Assembly: GCA_903922605.1 (NCBI GenBank)
Contig: CAIXUG010000080.1
Coordinates: 62,001-126,000 of the forward strand
Source of the DNA: an uncultured Verrucomicrobiota bacterium
GTDB taxonomy: Bacteria; Verrucomicrobiota; Verrucomicrobiia; Limisphaerales; UBA9464
DNA length: 64,000 nucleotides
Reading direction: 5' to 3'
The position numbers and the translations under genes were made by a program. This document shows, piece by piece, positions 10,981-21,100 of this stretch. Within the stretch, counting starts at the first letter, position 1; each line of letters starts with the position of its first letter. The notes beneath the pieces are model-generated. The model saw only the letters and a program-made list of their open reading frames with translations. It was not told where the DNA came from and did no database searches.

Positions 10981-11772
10981 ATGAAACCCGCCGAACTCCG
11001 CCGCGCCCTTGCCGCCGCCACTGAAGCTGCCGAGGCCTCCGGCGCGCTGATGCGCACGCACCTCCGCCGAACCAAGAAGGTCAACGAAGCCGTCCAGCAT
11101 GACATCAAGCTCGACCTCGACGTCCGTTCCCAACGCCTGATCACCCGGCTGCTCGCCGCCCGCTTTCCCGAGGTGCCGGTGCTGGGCGAGGAAGGCATCG
11201 ACGAGACCTCCGCGAATGTGCCGGCCCGCTGGGTGGTGGACCCGATTGATGGAACGGTGAACTACGCCTATGGCATCCCCCACGCCTGCGTGAGCATCGC
11301 CCTGCAGGTGCGCACGGCTGACGGGGGATTCCGTTCCGATGTCGGCGTGGTACTCGACCCGTTTGTGGGCGAGCTTTGGACGGCGATTCGCGGCCAACAC
11401 ACGCGGCTGAACGGCCGGCGCATCCGGGTCAGCTCCCGGCGCAAGCTTGAGGAGTCTATCGTGTCACTCGGCTTCGCCAAAAGCGCCAGCAGCATTGACG
11501 CCTCCCTCGCCCGCTTCGCCAAAATGACCCATCGCGTGCGCAAGCTCCGCATCATGGGCTCGGCGGCGCTGGCCTTCGCGTATGTGGCCGACGGACGCTT
11601 CGATGCCTATGTGGAAAGCGGGGTGCGGCTCTGGGATGTCGCGGCCGGCTCGCTGCTGGTGGAATGCGCCGGCGGCGAACCGGGCTGCACACCTCTGCCG
11701 GGTGGTGACCATGTGGTCGCAGTAAATTGTCACAATGGTCTGCTTGGGGAGTCACTTGCCGCCGTCTCGTGA
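10981..11772 (+). CDS. Inositol monophosphatase family phosphatase
   Basis: A 263-residue Mg-dependent sugar or inositol phosphatase. Motifs are GEEGID (metal-binding Glu), WVVDPIDGTVNYAYG (two metal-binding Asp, about residue 83) and the C-terminal WDVAAGSLLVECAGG, all hallmarks of the IMPase/SuhB/HisN family. The family includes inositol-1-phosphatase, histidinol-phosphatase and PAP phosphatase, and this copy cannot be placed more exactly. It starts 17 bp after the antiporter gene and is followed closely by a secreted cyclophilin, so the three may be co-transcribed. Confidence 0.9.
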   Translation: MKPAELRRALAAATEAAEASGALMRTHLRRTKKVNEAVQHDIKLDLDVRSQRLITRLLAARFPEVPVLGEEGIDETSANVPARWVVDPIDGTVNYAYGIPHACVSIALQVRTADGGFRSDVGVVLDPFVGELWTAIRGQHTRLNGRRIRVSSRRKLEESIVSLGFAKSASSIDASLARFAKMTHRVRKLRIMGSAALAFAYVADGRFDAYVESGVRLWDVAAGSLLVECAGGEPGCTPLPGGDHVVAVNCHNGLLGESLAAVS

Positions 11773-11791
11773 TTCCGGCAGCTTACGGCGC

Positions 11792-12658
11792 ATGAAACTG
11801 CTTCGGTTCGTATTCTGCCTCCTCGGCCTCGCAGGTGCGCTCAGCAACGTGCTCGGCGACCTGCCCGACGGCCTCTACGCCCGCTTCACCACGACCAAGG
11901 GCGTCTTCACGGCCAAGCTCTACTACGACCAGACCCCCAGAACCGTCGCCAATTTCGTCGGCCTGGCCGAAGGCACGCAGCCGTTCATCGACTTTCAGGC
12001 GATCACAGTGACCAACCGGCACTTCTTCGACGGGCTGCTGTTCCACCGCGTCATCAAGGGTTTCGTGATCCAGACCGGCTCACCCAACGGCATCGGCACC
12101 GACGGCCCCGGCTACACGATCGCCAACGAGATCACACCCGCGCTCACGCACAGCAAGGCTGGCATGCTGGGCGCGGCGCGGACCTCACAGCAGGACACGT
12201 ACGGGGCGCAATTCTACTTCACGCTCACCAATACGCCCGCACTGGACGGCCAATATACCGTGTGGGGTGAAACGGTCGACGGATTGGATGTGGTGCTCGC
12301 GATCGGCGATGTCGCCACGGATGCCAATGACAAGCCGACCACGCCGGTCGTCCTGCAAAAGGTGGAGATCCTGCGGATCGGGGCGGCCGCCATGGCTTTC
12401 GACCCGGCCAAGGTCACACCGCCATTGCCCCAGCCGAAAAACAAGGAGGTCACCATGGTGGCTACCACGAACACGCTGAACTTCACCTGGCAGACCAACG
12501 CCAATGCGGGCTACCGCATCCTATACAGTCCGGTGCTGACCAACTGGCCGGCGTTCGATTCCGACACCCAGCTCTTTCAGGACAACAAGATCAACGGCGA
12601 TGCGTTGCTCCCGGGCAATCCGCAGTATTTCTTCCGGCTGTTCGAGGTCCAATTTTAG
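11792..12658 (+). CDS. Secreted cyclophilin-type peptidyl-prolyl isomerase
   Basis: A 288-residue protein with an N-terminal signal peptide (MKLLRFVFCLLGLAGALSNV) followed by a cyclophilin fold: TTKGVFTAKLYYDQTPRTVANFVGLAEG, then FHRVIKGFVIQTGSP and GMLGAARTSQQDTYGAQFYFTL. These are the core of the PpiA family, which speeds proline isomerisation during folding, here in the envelope. About 75 residues after the domain form an extra beta-rich tail ending YFFRLFEVQF, similar in style to C-terminal segments common in secreted PVC proteins. The start is set by the signal peptide; an open frame extends to 11735. Confidence 0.9.
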   Translation: MKLLRFVFCLLGLAGALSNVLGDLPDGLYARFTTTKGVFTAKLYYDQTPRTVANFVGLAEGTQPFIDFQAITVTNRHFFDGLLFHRVIKGFVIQTGSPNGIGTDGPGYTIANEITPALTHSKAGMLGAARTSQQDTYGAQFYFTLTNTPALDGQYTVWGETVDGLDVVLAIGDVATDANDKPTTPVVLQKVEILRIGAAAMAFDPAKVTPPLPQPKNKEVTMVATTNTLNFTWQTNANAGYRILYSPVLTNWPAFDSDTQLFQDNKINGDALLPGNPQYFFRLFEVQF

Positions 12659-12789
12659 AGTTTTTTTAGAACTTCCGTGACCCGAAAGAGGATTGATCGC
12701 CTGGAAATCACCGCGCGAGGCGGCGGCTTGACGATCGCTCCAGGCAGGGATGATGACATTTCAGACTCTGGCTTCGCCGAACAAGAATC

Positions 12790-13284
12790 ATGAGCGGCAT
12801 CGCATTAAAGCGCATCATCGCGCTGTCCGGGTTTGGCATTCTTCTCCTGGGCGTGCCGATCTGCCTGCGTCGCCTCGCCCCTTGCGAAGGGGTTGGCTGG
12901 AAGTGGGATCGTACGGTTATCAATCCGCATGCTTCGGACACAGGGGAGTTGCGCCTTGACGGCAAAACCTACGGGAACGTGTTGGGGGTGCCGCCATTTT
13001 TCTTAACGGACATTGATGGCGGGTATATTGTTTTCGTCAGAAGAGCTGCCGACCATAAGAAATCAATCGTCGTTTACGACATCAAAGACAAATCAGTCAG
13101 CGAGTACCCTGTGGACGGCTTCAATTTCATAGGCGCCGAAATAGGGGCTTCGGGGCTGGGTGGCGGGTGGGAGCGTATTGAGTCAATTGACCGAAATGAG
13201 ATTGTGATCAAACAGCGTCATGCCGGGGCCACCATCAAATACACCTTGTCACGCCAGACGGGTGCTCTGAAGCAAGAGCTGTAA
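12790..13284 (+). CDS. Hypothetical protein with N-terminal membrane anchor
   Basis: A 164-residue protein that I do not recognise. Residues 8-27 (RIIALSGFGILLLGVPICLR) form a membrane segment or uncleaved signal; the rest is beta-rich and polar (YIVFVRRAADHKKSIVVYDIKDKSVSEYPV). A glycine-rich patch, GASGLGGGWERI, lies in the middle. The base composition is lower in GC than the flanking genes. It is preceded by a 131-bp gap with a T-run after the cyclophilin stop and followed by 161 bp without any feature before convergent aroB. Confidence 0.6.
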   Translation: MSGIALKRIIALSGFGILLLGVPICLRRLAPCEGVGWKWDRTVINPHASDTGELRLDGKTYGNVLGVPPFFLTDIDGGYIVFVRRAADHKKSIVVYDIKDKSVSEYPVDGFNFIGAEIGASGLGGGWERIESIDRNEIVIKQRHAGATIKYTLSRQTGALKQEL

Positions 13285-13445
13285 AGCGACGGAACCTCGC
13301 GCCCCAGGCAAGACGCCCGGCTTGGCAAAGAGATTGGAACCCGGAAACGCCCTCCTGGAAGCGAACGGAAACAAAACCTGCCCGTTCCAAACTGAAAGCC
13401 AAACACCCCCTCCCAGGGCCCCGAAGTGGCGGGCCGCAGCGCCGT

Positions 13446-14537
13446 TCAGACCACGATGGCGTTCAGGACGGCGTTGATGTCCGCATCGGACACGCGCTGG
13501 CCCCAGAGCGCCTCGCCAATGGACTTCACCAGCACGAACTTGAGTTCGCCGCCGCTGACCTTCTTGTCCACCCGCATCGCGTCAAACAGCGCGGTGCGCT
13601 TCTTCGGCGGCAGCTTAAGTGTCGTCGGCAACCCTGCCCGGACGAACAGCTCGCGGATGCGCTCGGAATCCTTCTCCGGCAGGCCGGCCAGCCGCACCGA
13701 AAGTCGCGCCGCCGCCACCTGACCGATGCTGATGGCCTCGCCGTGCAGGTATTCGTTGTAGCCGGAAATCGCCTCGAGACCGTGCCCGATGGTGTGGCCG
13801 AAGTTCAGGATCGCCCGTTCGCCGGATTCGGTCTCATCGGCCACGACCACCTCCGCCTTCAGCGTGCAGCAGCGCGCGACAACATTCATGAGCGTCGCGG
13901 CGTCGCGCCCGAGCACCTTGTCCATTTCCTTCTCCAGCCGCTTGAACAGCTCGGCGTCCTTGATGATGCCGTATTTGATGACCTCACCCAACCCCGCGCG
14001 CAGCTCCCGCTCCGGCAACGTGGCCAGCGTGTCCAAGTCGCACAGCACAGCCCGTGGCTGGTGGAAGGCCCCGACCAGGTTCTTTCCCGCCTTCAGGTTC
14101 ACGCCGACCTTGCCGCCCACCGAGGAATCCACCTGGGCCAGCAGCGTGGTGGGAACCTGCACAAAGGGAATGCCCCGAAGATAGGTGGCCGCCACGTAAC
14201 CGGCGATGTCGCCCACGACTCCACCGCCCAGCGCCACGACGAAAGATTTCCGCTCCAACCGCTTGATGGCCAACTGGTCATAGCATTCGCCCGCCACCTT
14301 GAGGGATTTGGCGGTTTCGCCGGCGGGGACCGTGATGAGGTTCGGGACAAAGCCCGCCATCTTGAGCGTGCGGACCACCAGGTCGGCATATTTGGGCCCG
14401 ACGTTGGTGTCGGTGATGACCGCGCAACGCTCACCCAGCTTGAGCCGGCGGCAGTGGTCGCCGAGCTTGGCGAGCAGGCCGTTGCCCACGTGGATGGTGT
14501 AAGAGCGCTCCCCAAGAGGAACCGGAACCGAACGCAT
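13446..14537 (-). CDS. aroB: 3-dehydroquinate synthase
   Basis: An NAD- and metal-dependent enzyme of the shikimate pathway that cyclises DAHP to 3-dehydroquinate. The 363-residue protein shows the family's GGGVVGDIAGYVAATYLRGIPFVQVPTTLLAQVD-type core (about residues 100-135), K-V-G-V-N, and the metal-binding FGHTIGHGLE. The length fits AroB. ATG at 14537 (MRSVPVPLG) or 14546 could both serve; the shorter is taken. It ends a run of minus-strand genes that includes the two MFS transporters and the DapA-family aldolase, 39 bp after the transporter stop. Confidence 0.95.
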   Translation of the reverse strand: MRSVPVPLGERSYTIHVGNGLLAKLGDHCRRLKLGERCAVITDTNVGPKYADLVVRTLKMAGFVPNLITVPAGETAKSLKVAGECYDQLAIKRLERKSFVVALGGGVVGDIAGYVAATYLRGIPFVQVPTTLLAQVDSSVGGKVGVNLKAGKNLVGAFHQPRAVLCDLDTLATLPERELRAGLGEVIKYGIIKDAELFKRLEKEMDKVLGRDAATLMNVVARCCTLKAEVVVADETESGERAILNFGHTIGHGLEAISGYNEYLHGEAISIGQVAAARLSVRLAGLPEKDSERIRELFVRAGLPTTLKLPPKKRTALFDAMRVDKKVSGGELKFVLVKSIGEALWGQRVSDADINAVLNAIVV

Positions 14538-14585
14538 GAGCGTCACTGTATCCCGATTGCGTGTCGGGGAAAAGTGTGAACCCCG

Positions 14586-15824
14586 CTAATCCTGCAATGC
14601 CTTGGACCGCATCCGAAAAGCCATACCGATGCCTCCCAGAATGCAAAAGGACACCACCCAGGCCGGGGCGCTGACATTTCCGGTAAGCACTTGGGCCACG
14701 GCGCTCACGGCTGGGCCACCGCAAATGCCCATCCCGATCAGGGCCTCATGGATGCCACCGTGTTCACCGTGGGCGTCGCTGCCATCCATCGCGTAATAAA
14801 GGGACGAGTAGTAGAGCAAGGCGGTGGCCCACCCAAAGAACACCTGCGCCAAGACCAGGAGCCACACCGAAGGCGCCAGTATCACGGTCGCGAAACTGCC
14901 TGCCAGCACCAGGAACGCCGTGACAAACCACCCAAAGTGATAGTGCCAGCCCGGCCAGAACCACAGTTTGAGGAATGCCAGCGTCCGCACGTAGTACCAG
15001 GTGGACATCACCAAGCCGGCCTCGGCGATGCTCAGCCCCACATGGGTCGCGATGCCGGGCACCACGGCCAGGATCGTGTTGGCGGCCATGTAGTTGAACG
15101 GGTTCGCCACCCAGGCCAGCCGTTTGAAATAGCGCGGCCCCTCAGACGCATGGATGTGAACCGTGTCCGCCTTCTCCGGCGGCAATGACGTCAGCCAGGC
15201 GTCGTGGTTCGCCTGCAGCGGCCAGATCAGGACAAACTGGACCGCATGGATCGCCACCGGCAGCCAGTACAGGCTCGCATGGCCGAGGTGCTGGAAAATC
15301 CAGCCGCCGCATGAAAAGCCCAAGGCGGCGGTTCCGGCCCAGATGACGTTGTACAGGCCCACCCGGTTCGGTAGCCGCGCCGATGACTCGTGCTCACTGA
15401 CCAGCGCCTCCAAAATGGGCCAGGTAAAACACATGGTGAAGGTCCACAGCCCCAGCGCCAGCAGTTGTCCCCACAGCGCCGGCACCAGCCAGCCGACGAG
15501 GATGCTGAGCGCCATCCCGCCGAAGCCAATCCGCAAGGATGTGAAATAGCCGTGCCGCTGTCCAAAACGTCCGCCGAACCAGGAAGCCCCGATGTATAGG
15601 AAGCCGTGCAGTGCGCTGACCGTGAGATTCTGCAGGTTGGCAAACCCATGCAGATCCCGCAGCAGGAACATCAGGTAGTTGAAATAGTAGGCGGTCGCGA
15701 AGGAGTTGAGGCCTTCGAGGACGTAATAGCCGGTCTTGGACGGAGAGGGACGCACGGGAGTGGCGGAAGGGGTGGCCCGCCGGGCGCGAAGTGAAGGGGT
15801 GTGCCCCCGAGGCGGCAAGCGCAT
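14586..15824 (-). CDS. MFS transporter
   Basis: A 412-residue inner-membrane carrier with about 12 hydrophobic segments after an Arg/Pro-rich N-terminal stretch of about 30 residues that may not be translated (no clear alternative start was found). Visible features are FYLGASWFGGRFGQRHG-type loop 2-3 residues (GASWFGGRFGQRHGYFTS) and RLPNRVGLYNVIWAGTAALGF. It belongs to the major facilitator superfamily; the substrate is unknown. It lies between aroB (39 bp downstream) and a second MFS gene (61 bp upstream), all on the minus strand. Confidence 0.82.
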   Translation of the reverse strand: MRLPPRGHTPSLRARRATPSATPVRPSPSKTGYYVLEGLNSFATAYYFNYLMFLLRDLHGFANLQNLTVSALHGFLYIGASWFGGRFGQRHGYFTSLRIGFGGMALSILVGWLVPALWGQLLALGLWTFTMCFTWPILEALVSEHESSARLPNRVGLYNVIWAGTAALGFSCGGWIFQHLGHASLYWLPVAIHAVQFVLIWPLQANHDAWLTSLPPEKADTVHIHASEGPRYFKRLAWVANPFNYMAANTILAVVPGIATHVGLSIAEAGLVMSTWYYVRTLAFLKLWFWPGWHYHFGWFVTAFLVLAGSFATVILAPSVWLLVLAQVFFGWATALLYYSSLYYAMDGSDAHGEHGGIHEALIGMGICGGPAVSAVAQVLTGNVSAPAWVVSFCILGGIGMAFRMRSKALQD

Positions 15825-15885
15825 TTCAAGACGCGAACCTCGCGGATTTTGTAGCGGGCTTGAGAATGGGAAGTCGCGGCAACGT

Positions 15886-17193
15886 TCAACGAGACGAACC
15901 CGCCACCCGTGAAGCGCGCCAGAGCAGTGCCGCCACCGCCAGGTAGATGAGTCCGCAGAGCGAGACGGCCAGGCTCATGTTCGCCACCTCGCTGCCCTGC
16001 CCTGCGTGTTTCGCCATCCAGCCCGCGTACAAGGGGCCCAGCGCACCGCCTGTCCAGCCAACGGTGTTCATCACGCCCGCTGCTGTGGCGTGGGAATTCT
16101 CGGGCACCACGTCATAGAGCGAGGCAAAGATGCCGGCGTCGTAGCAGCCCTTGCACAGGCCAAATGCCGCCATCGCCAGCAGCAGCGTCGATTTGTCCTG
16201 GGTCCAGCCCACAAGGGCGACAAAGCCTGCGCCAACTAGCATTCCAGAAGCCTGGACCAACATGCGTGCCCCGGGACGCCGCACCGACCAGGCATCCGCC
16301 AGCCAGCCGGACAAAGGTCCGCTCAGGGCACTGGCCGCGTGAATGAATATGGTCGCGTTCAGACCGGCGGTGCTCAGCTTGAAACCGAACTTCTCGATCA
16401 GGAAGGTGGGTGTCCAAACGAGGAACAGGGCCGCCACAAAGTTCGCCCCGACAAACGCCAGCAGGAGCAGCCGCGCCGAGGGATGACCGAGCAGAAAGCG
16501 CAGCGTGTCCATGAACTTGGGCGGCTCCGCCCCAGCTCCTGAAACACCGGCATCTTGCACCGGCGAAGGCTTCGGCTCCATCCGCGTTTCCCGGGTTGGC
16601 TCCCGCAGAAACAGGTAGAGCAACAGGGCCAGCACCATTCCCGCCACGCCGAAACAGTAAAAGCCCGTGCGCCAGCCGTACTGTTCCGCTAGCCATGCTC
16701 CCAGCCAGCTTCCGCCGATGGTGCCGGCATAGACGCTCGACTGGTGTACCGCCATCGCGCGCGAGCGGGTGCGGAGGCCGTGATAAGCGCTGACCAGCGA
16801 CATCGAAGCCGGGAAATAGAACGTCTCCCCTAAACCTTCGAGCGCACGCACGGTGACGAACTGCCACAGGCGACCGCACCAGGCGGTCGACATCGTCACG
16901 AAGCTCCAGAACAGGCAGCCGCCAAGAATCAGGTGGCGGCGTGGGAAGCGGTCCCCCGACCAGCCGGCGAACGGCGCCCCCGCCGCATAGACCCACATGA
17001 AAGCCGAGCCGATGAGCCCCAGCTGCTGCTTGTCGAAGCCAAACTCCTTTTGCAGCAGCGGAAACACGACGGAAATGGCCTGCCGGTCCGCATAGTTGAA
17101 GGCACACACGAACCAGAGCATTCCGACCACGGCCCACGCATATCCGCGTGAGGGCGTGGCCGGGCCGGCCGGGTTGGTGGCCGGCTGCCTCAT
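15886..17193 (-). CDS. MFS transporter (anion:cation symporter-like)
   Basis: A 435-residue carrier starting MRQPATNPAG. The segments FVCAFNYADRQAISVVFPLLQKEFG and AGWSGDRFPRRHLILGG match the sugar acid/phthalate-type (ACS) branch of the major facilitator superfamily, which often carries hexuronates or other organic anions. The start ATG at 17193 overlaps the TGA of the preceding DapA-family gene (ATGA), so the two are translationally coupled. The pairing of an organic acid carrier with an aldolase suggests import and cleavage of a sugar acid or sialic-acid-like compound; this is inference. Confidence 0.85.
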   Translation of the reverse strand: MRQPATNPAGPATPSRGYAWAVVGMLWFVCAFNYADRQAISVVFPLLQKEFGFDKQQLGLIGSAFMWVYAAGAPFAGWSGDRFPRRHLILGGCLFWSFVTMSTAWCGRLWQFVTVRALEGLGETFYFPASMSLVSAYHGLRTRSRAMAVHQSSVYAGTIGGSWLGAWLAEQYGWRTGFYCFGVAGMVLALLLYLFLREPTRETRMEPKPSPVQDAGVSGAGAEPPKFMDTLRFLLGHPSARLLLLAFVGANFVAALFLVWTPTFLIEKFGFKLSTAGLNATIFIHAASALSGPLSGWLADAWSVRRPGARMLVQASGMLVGAGFVALVGWTQDKSTLLLAMAAFGLCKGCYDAGIFASLYDVVPENSHATAAGVMNTVGWTGGALGPLYAGWMAKHAGQGSEVANMSLAVSLCGLIYLAVAALLWRASRVAGSSR

Positions 17194-18083
17194 GCCAGAC
17201 CGGCTTCCGCAAGCAGGGTGGTGAGTTCGGCGGCGCAGAGGTCGTACTTCTGCTGCGTCGGCTCCGAAACCGCCGATTTGAACGGGCCGGTGACAAACCC
17301 GCGCGCCTCCATTCCGGCAGCGACATCCAGCGGAAACTTGATCCGGCCACAGGCCTCGCCCACGCGCTGGAGCAGCTTCATTTCGGCGTCGGTGGACTGG
17401 CCCACACGATGCGCGGCCAGCACCCGGACCAGCGGTTCCGGCACAAAGTTGGCCAGGCCGCTGATGCAGCCGACGCACCCCAGCGCCAGCGCCTCGGCGA
17501 AACGCGTGTCGCTGCCGGTGTATACGCCGAAGCCCTTCACCCGGCCGAGCGCCACCAGTTCGCGGTGGTATTCCCATTCGCCGCCGCTCTGCTTGATGCC
17601 AGCCAGCCGGGCCCGATCGGCAAAGGCAGCCACCGTTTCCAGGGCGATACGGTTGCCGGTGCGCTCGGGAAAGTTGTAGAGATACACCGGCAGATCGGTG
17701 GCCTCCGCCACTCGCAGGAAAAACTCGAGCTGGTCATCCTGTTCCAAAGGAAAATACCAGGGCGGGAGCACGGCAATGCCGGCACAGCCGTTCGCCTGCG
17801 CGATCCGCGCCAGCCGGCAGGCCACCACCGGGCTGACATCGCTGACATTGGCCAGCACCTTCAACGAATCCGCCAGCGGCACAATACGCTCCAGCAGGTT
17901 GGCCCGGGCCCCTTCGGAGAAATGGACGAACTCGCCCGTGCTTCCCAACGCCAGGATGCCATCCACCCCCGCTTGGCGGAGAAAACCGAGGTGGCGCTGC
18001 AGTTCGGGTTCAAGGAGACGCCCTTCGTCATTGGTGGGCGTCCATAGCGCGGCGAAAACGCCGCCTTCGGTCTGGTTCATCAT
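17190..18083 (-). CDS. Dihydrodipicolinate synthase/N-acetylneuraminate lyase family aldolase
   Basis: A 297-residue Schiff-base aldolase. Features are GVFAALWTPTNDEGRL at the start, the GSTGEFVHFS phosphate/pyruvate site, catalytic Tyr in PVYLYNFPERTG and the Schiff-base Lys in LAGIKQSGGEW. The family covers DapA, NanA, 2-keto-3-deoxygluconate aldolase and related lyases. The next gene by ATGA overlap is an organic-anion MFS carrier, which argues for catabolism rather than lysine synthesis. ATG at 18083 or 18080 is possible; a frame extending to 18176 would run through the upstream palindrome and is rejected. Confidence 0.88.
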   Translation of the reverse strand: MMNQTEGGVFAALWTPTNDEGRLLEPELQRHLGFLRQAGVDGILALGSTGEFVHFSEGARANLLERIVPLADSLKVLANVSDVSPVVACRLARIAQANGCAGIAVLPPWYFPLEQDDQLEFFLRVAEATDLPVYLYNFPERTGNRIALETVAAFADRARLAGIKQSGGEWEYHRELVALGRVKGFGVYTGSDTRFAEALALGCVGCISGLANFVPEPLVRVLAAHRVGQSTDAEMKLLQRVGEACGRIKFPLDVAAGMEARGFVTGPFKSAVSEPTQQKYDLCAAELTTLLAEAGLA

Positions 18084-18086
18084 GCA

Positions 18087-18120
18087 GGAAAAGAAAGGCC
18101 GGGCATCCGGATGCCCGGCC
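18087..18120 (-). terminator. Rho-independent terminator, 24-bp perfect palindrome
   Basis: Positions 18097-18120 form a perfect palindrome with arms GGCCGGGCATCC and GGATGCCCGGCC. On the minus strand it is followed by a T-rich run, TTTCTTTTCC (18096-18087). It stands 27 bp after the stop of the 1144-residue gene, as expected for its terminator. It is only 13 bp before the start of the aldolase gene, so any transcript reaching that gene from upstream must pass it. Confidence 0.85.
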
Positions 18121-18147
18121 AGGTCGCTTATTTCAGGTGGGGACAGT

Positions 18148-21100
18148 TCACTGATAGGTGATGACGATGTTGTCACCCACCCGCTTCACCTGAGTTATGC
18201 TGACCGCCGTGTCGGCCTGCACACGGAAGAAGAAAGCCACCGACGCACTGGAAATCGGTACGGTAATGGTCTTGGCGGCCACATCCACCGATTCAAGCAC
18301 CGGTTGGAATTGGCCGGCCAAGCTCTCGGAACCCAGCAGCACCGGCACAGTCGCGGCAGATGTGTAGGAGGCGATGCCGCCGGCGGCGTTCACCAGCGTG
18401 CGGTCGCCAGTCGTGCGATCGACCGTGAACCACTCGACATGGGCGGCGCCGGTGTGCTCGTACCACACAAACCGGAAGGCATAGACGCCGGCCTGCGGCA
18501 CCACGACGTCGAAAGTCTCATCGGCCGGCCCACCATTGTGGAAGGCCAGGGGCGTGGTGCTCGCGTTGGGGTTCAGCGCACTGGCGAGCTTGTAGCCGTC
18601 ATCGCTGCGGACGCCGAAGCGGATGACACCGGCGGGCAGGTCCAGGAAGGCTTTGGCCTCCATCGCGAAGTTGTCGTCGCCGTTGTCCAGGGTCTGCCCC
18701 GGAATAGGGAGATCCCCGTCGAAATAGCCGTCCGTGGCGCCGCCGTTGATCACGTTTTGCGAAAAGTTGATCACGTCGGAGGTCACGGTGAGGTCATAGA
18801 GCTTCGTAATCGTCGAATCGGCGCTCAGCTGGGATTCGGCGTAATCGAGGCTGTTCTGCCCCGCATCCTGCCCCTGCACCACCCGGGTTACGATGCCGCG
18901 CACAGGGCCGGGTCCGCCCAGACGGGTGAACGGATCCAACTGGATATAGGTGATGGTAAAGCTCCAGTCATTGGTCTGCGCCACGCCCTCGTTGTCCGAG
19001 AAAATGATGCGGGCCGACTGCACCACGTCCTTGGGCGGCAGGCTGGGGAAGGTGTAGTCCACCGTGGCGCCGTCGGGCGTGGTCGTGATCTGCGCGGTCA
19101 CCGGGGAGCCGTTGACGGACAGCTTCACCGTGGACGAATTGACCGAGGTGTCGCGGTTCTGGATGGCGACTTCGATCGTGGGCTCGGTCGTGCTGGTGGT
19201 CGTGCCGTTCGCCGGGCTGAGCGAGGCGATGGTCGCGCGCTGCACGCCGGCATCGGCCACCGGCACAAAGATGAGGTAATTGAGCAGCCGGTTGCCGGTA
19301 CTGTCATCCGGCGTGATCGTGTGGAGGCGCAGCGTGGTTTTCCCGGACAGGCGCAGCTTGAGCTGATTCAGGCCGGCACCATCGGTCAGGGGCACGTTGC
19401 GTGAGGTATAGCCGGAGGTCGTGGCGAGGAAGGAACCGATCGCTTTCACCGTCTGGTCCGGCTGGGTGGCGTCGCTGGTCACCTGTTCCAGCACGCTGTC
19501 ACCGTGGGTCAGGTTGACCACCGCCTCCCGCAGATAGACCACATAGGTGCCGGTCGCAAACTCGTGGGTGTAGTTCATCCATTCGTCCGCCGCGAGATCG
19601 CTGACATCGTAATCGTACACGCCGTTGTCGTTGTTGAACTGCGCCCGCCGGCGATCCAGCGAATGCGCCATGCGCACGAAATCCTGTGTGCGATAGGCCG
19701 TGTCCGTGCCATTCGGGGCGGTCCGGGTATCGGAATAATCCACCCCGGGCGTGCCGACCCGGTCGGTGTAGGAATTGTCGGCTGAGCCCAACCCTTCCGC
19801 CGTGCGCACCGGGCTGTTGAAGTAGCCGCCGGACTCGAAATTGTAGTCCTCGATCTCCACCACCGGATCGTCCCCCGTGAAGGTGTCAAACGCCACCGTG
19901 GCCGTGCGTTCGACGTTGCCCGCGTCGGTCACGCTGATCTGCCCCAGATAAGTCTGGTTGGCGGCAAAGCCGCCCAATGAAGCCGTACGGTTCGCACCCG
20001 CGGCGCTGAGCGTCAGGCCGTTGGTCGTGGTGTAGGCGGTGCCGTTCAGGGTCACTTTCACACCGGCATCGGGAATGTCGGCATCGTCCGTGATCCTGAA
20101 TGTCACCTGGGTGGAAGCCGGGAGGAAGTTGGCCCCTTCCAGCGGTGCCACCTCCGTGATGATCGGCGGCTCGTTGGCTGCAGCCGGGGGAGCCGAGGCG
20201 AGAAGATTGTCCAAAATGACCTGATAGCCGTTGGGATCGGTGCCGCCATCGGCGTAGAGATACAGCACCACGTTGCCGACCAGATTGATGAACGGCCCCG
20301 GAGGATCATCACTGCCATCGGAAAGCACGTCGGCCGCCGGGGTATCCACGAAGGTCTTGTCAAAGATGACCGCGTCGCCGGCGTCCTTGTCGAACACCCG
20401 GCCCCGGATGGTCACGTTGCCATTCTGCACCGTCAGCGTGAGCGTGAGACGGACGTTGTTGTTCTTGATGGCCGGCGTTGGATTCTCGTTGAAGAAGTAC
20501 TTGTTGATGCCCTTGGAGATCAGGATGTCCGTCTCCGACTTGGTGATGCCATAGCCGGCCAGGGTGTTCGGCCCGGTCGCCTGCGGGATGAATCCCAGCA
20601 CCGCAAACGAGTCCGGTCCCTGCCCGCTTACGAGATCCACCGAAAATTCATTCCGCGTCCCCTCGGTCAGCTCGAACGTCTTCGTCGTCTTCTTGCTGCT
20701 CACAAAGTACGGCTGGCCCACCGCCGGCAGGTTGAACGTGAACACTCCGCCGCCCTGCTGGCCGCCCGGCAGCCCGAAGCCGCCCGGATCGGAATCCTCC
20801 CAGCCACTGCGCTGGGCCGCGTTGAAATCATCCAGCACGATCTCATCGGTGACGAAGGTCTCCGCGTTGTCGTACACGACCTGATAGCCATTGGGGTCGG
20901 TGCCGTTATCGGCGTAAAGGTAGAGCACGAAGTTGCCAACCTGGTTGATGAAGGGCCCCGGGGGATCATCATTGCCGTCGGACAGCACGTCGGCCGCCGG
21001 GGTATCCACAAAGGTCTTCTCGAAGATCACCTTGTTGCCGTCGTCCTTGTCCAGCACCTGCCCGGTGATGATGACGTTGCCGTTCTTCACCGCCAGGTTC

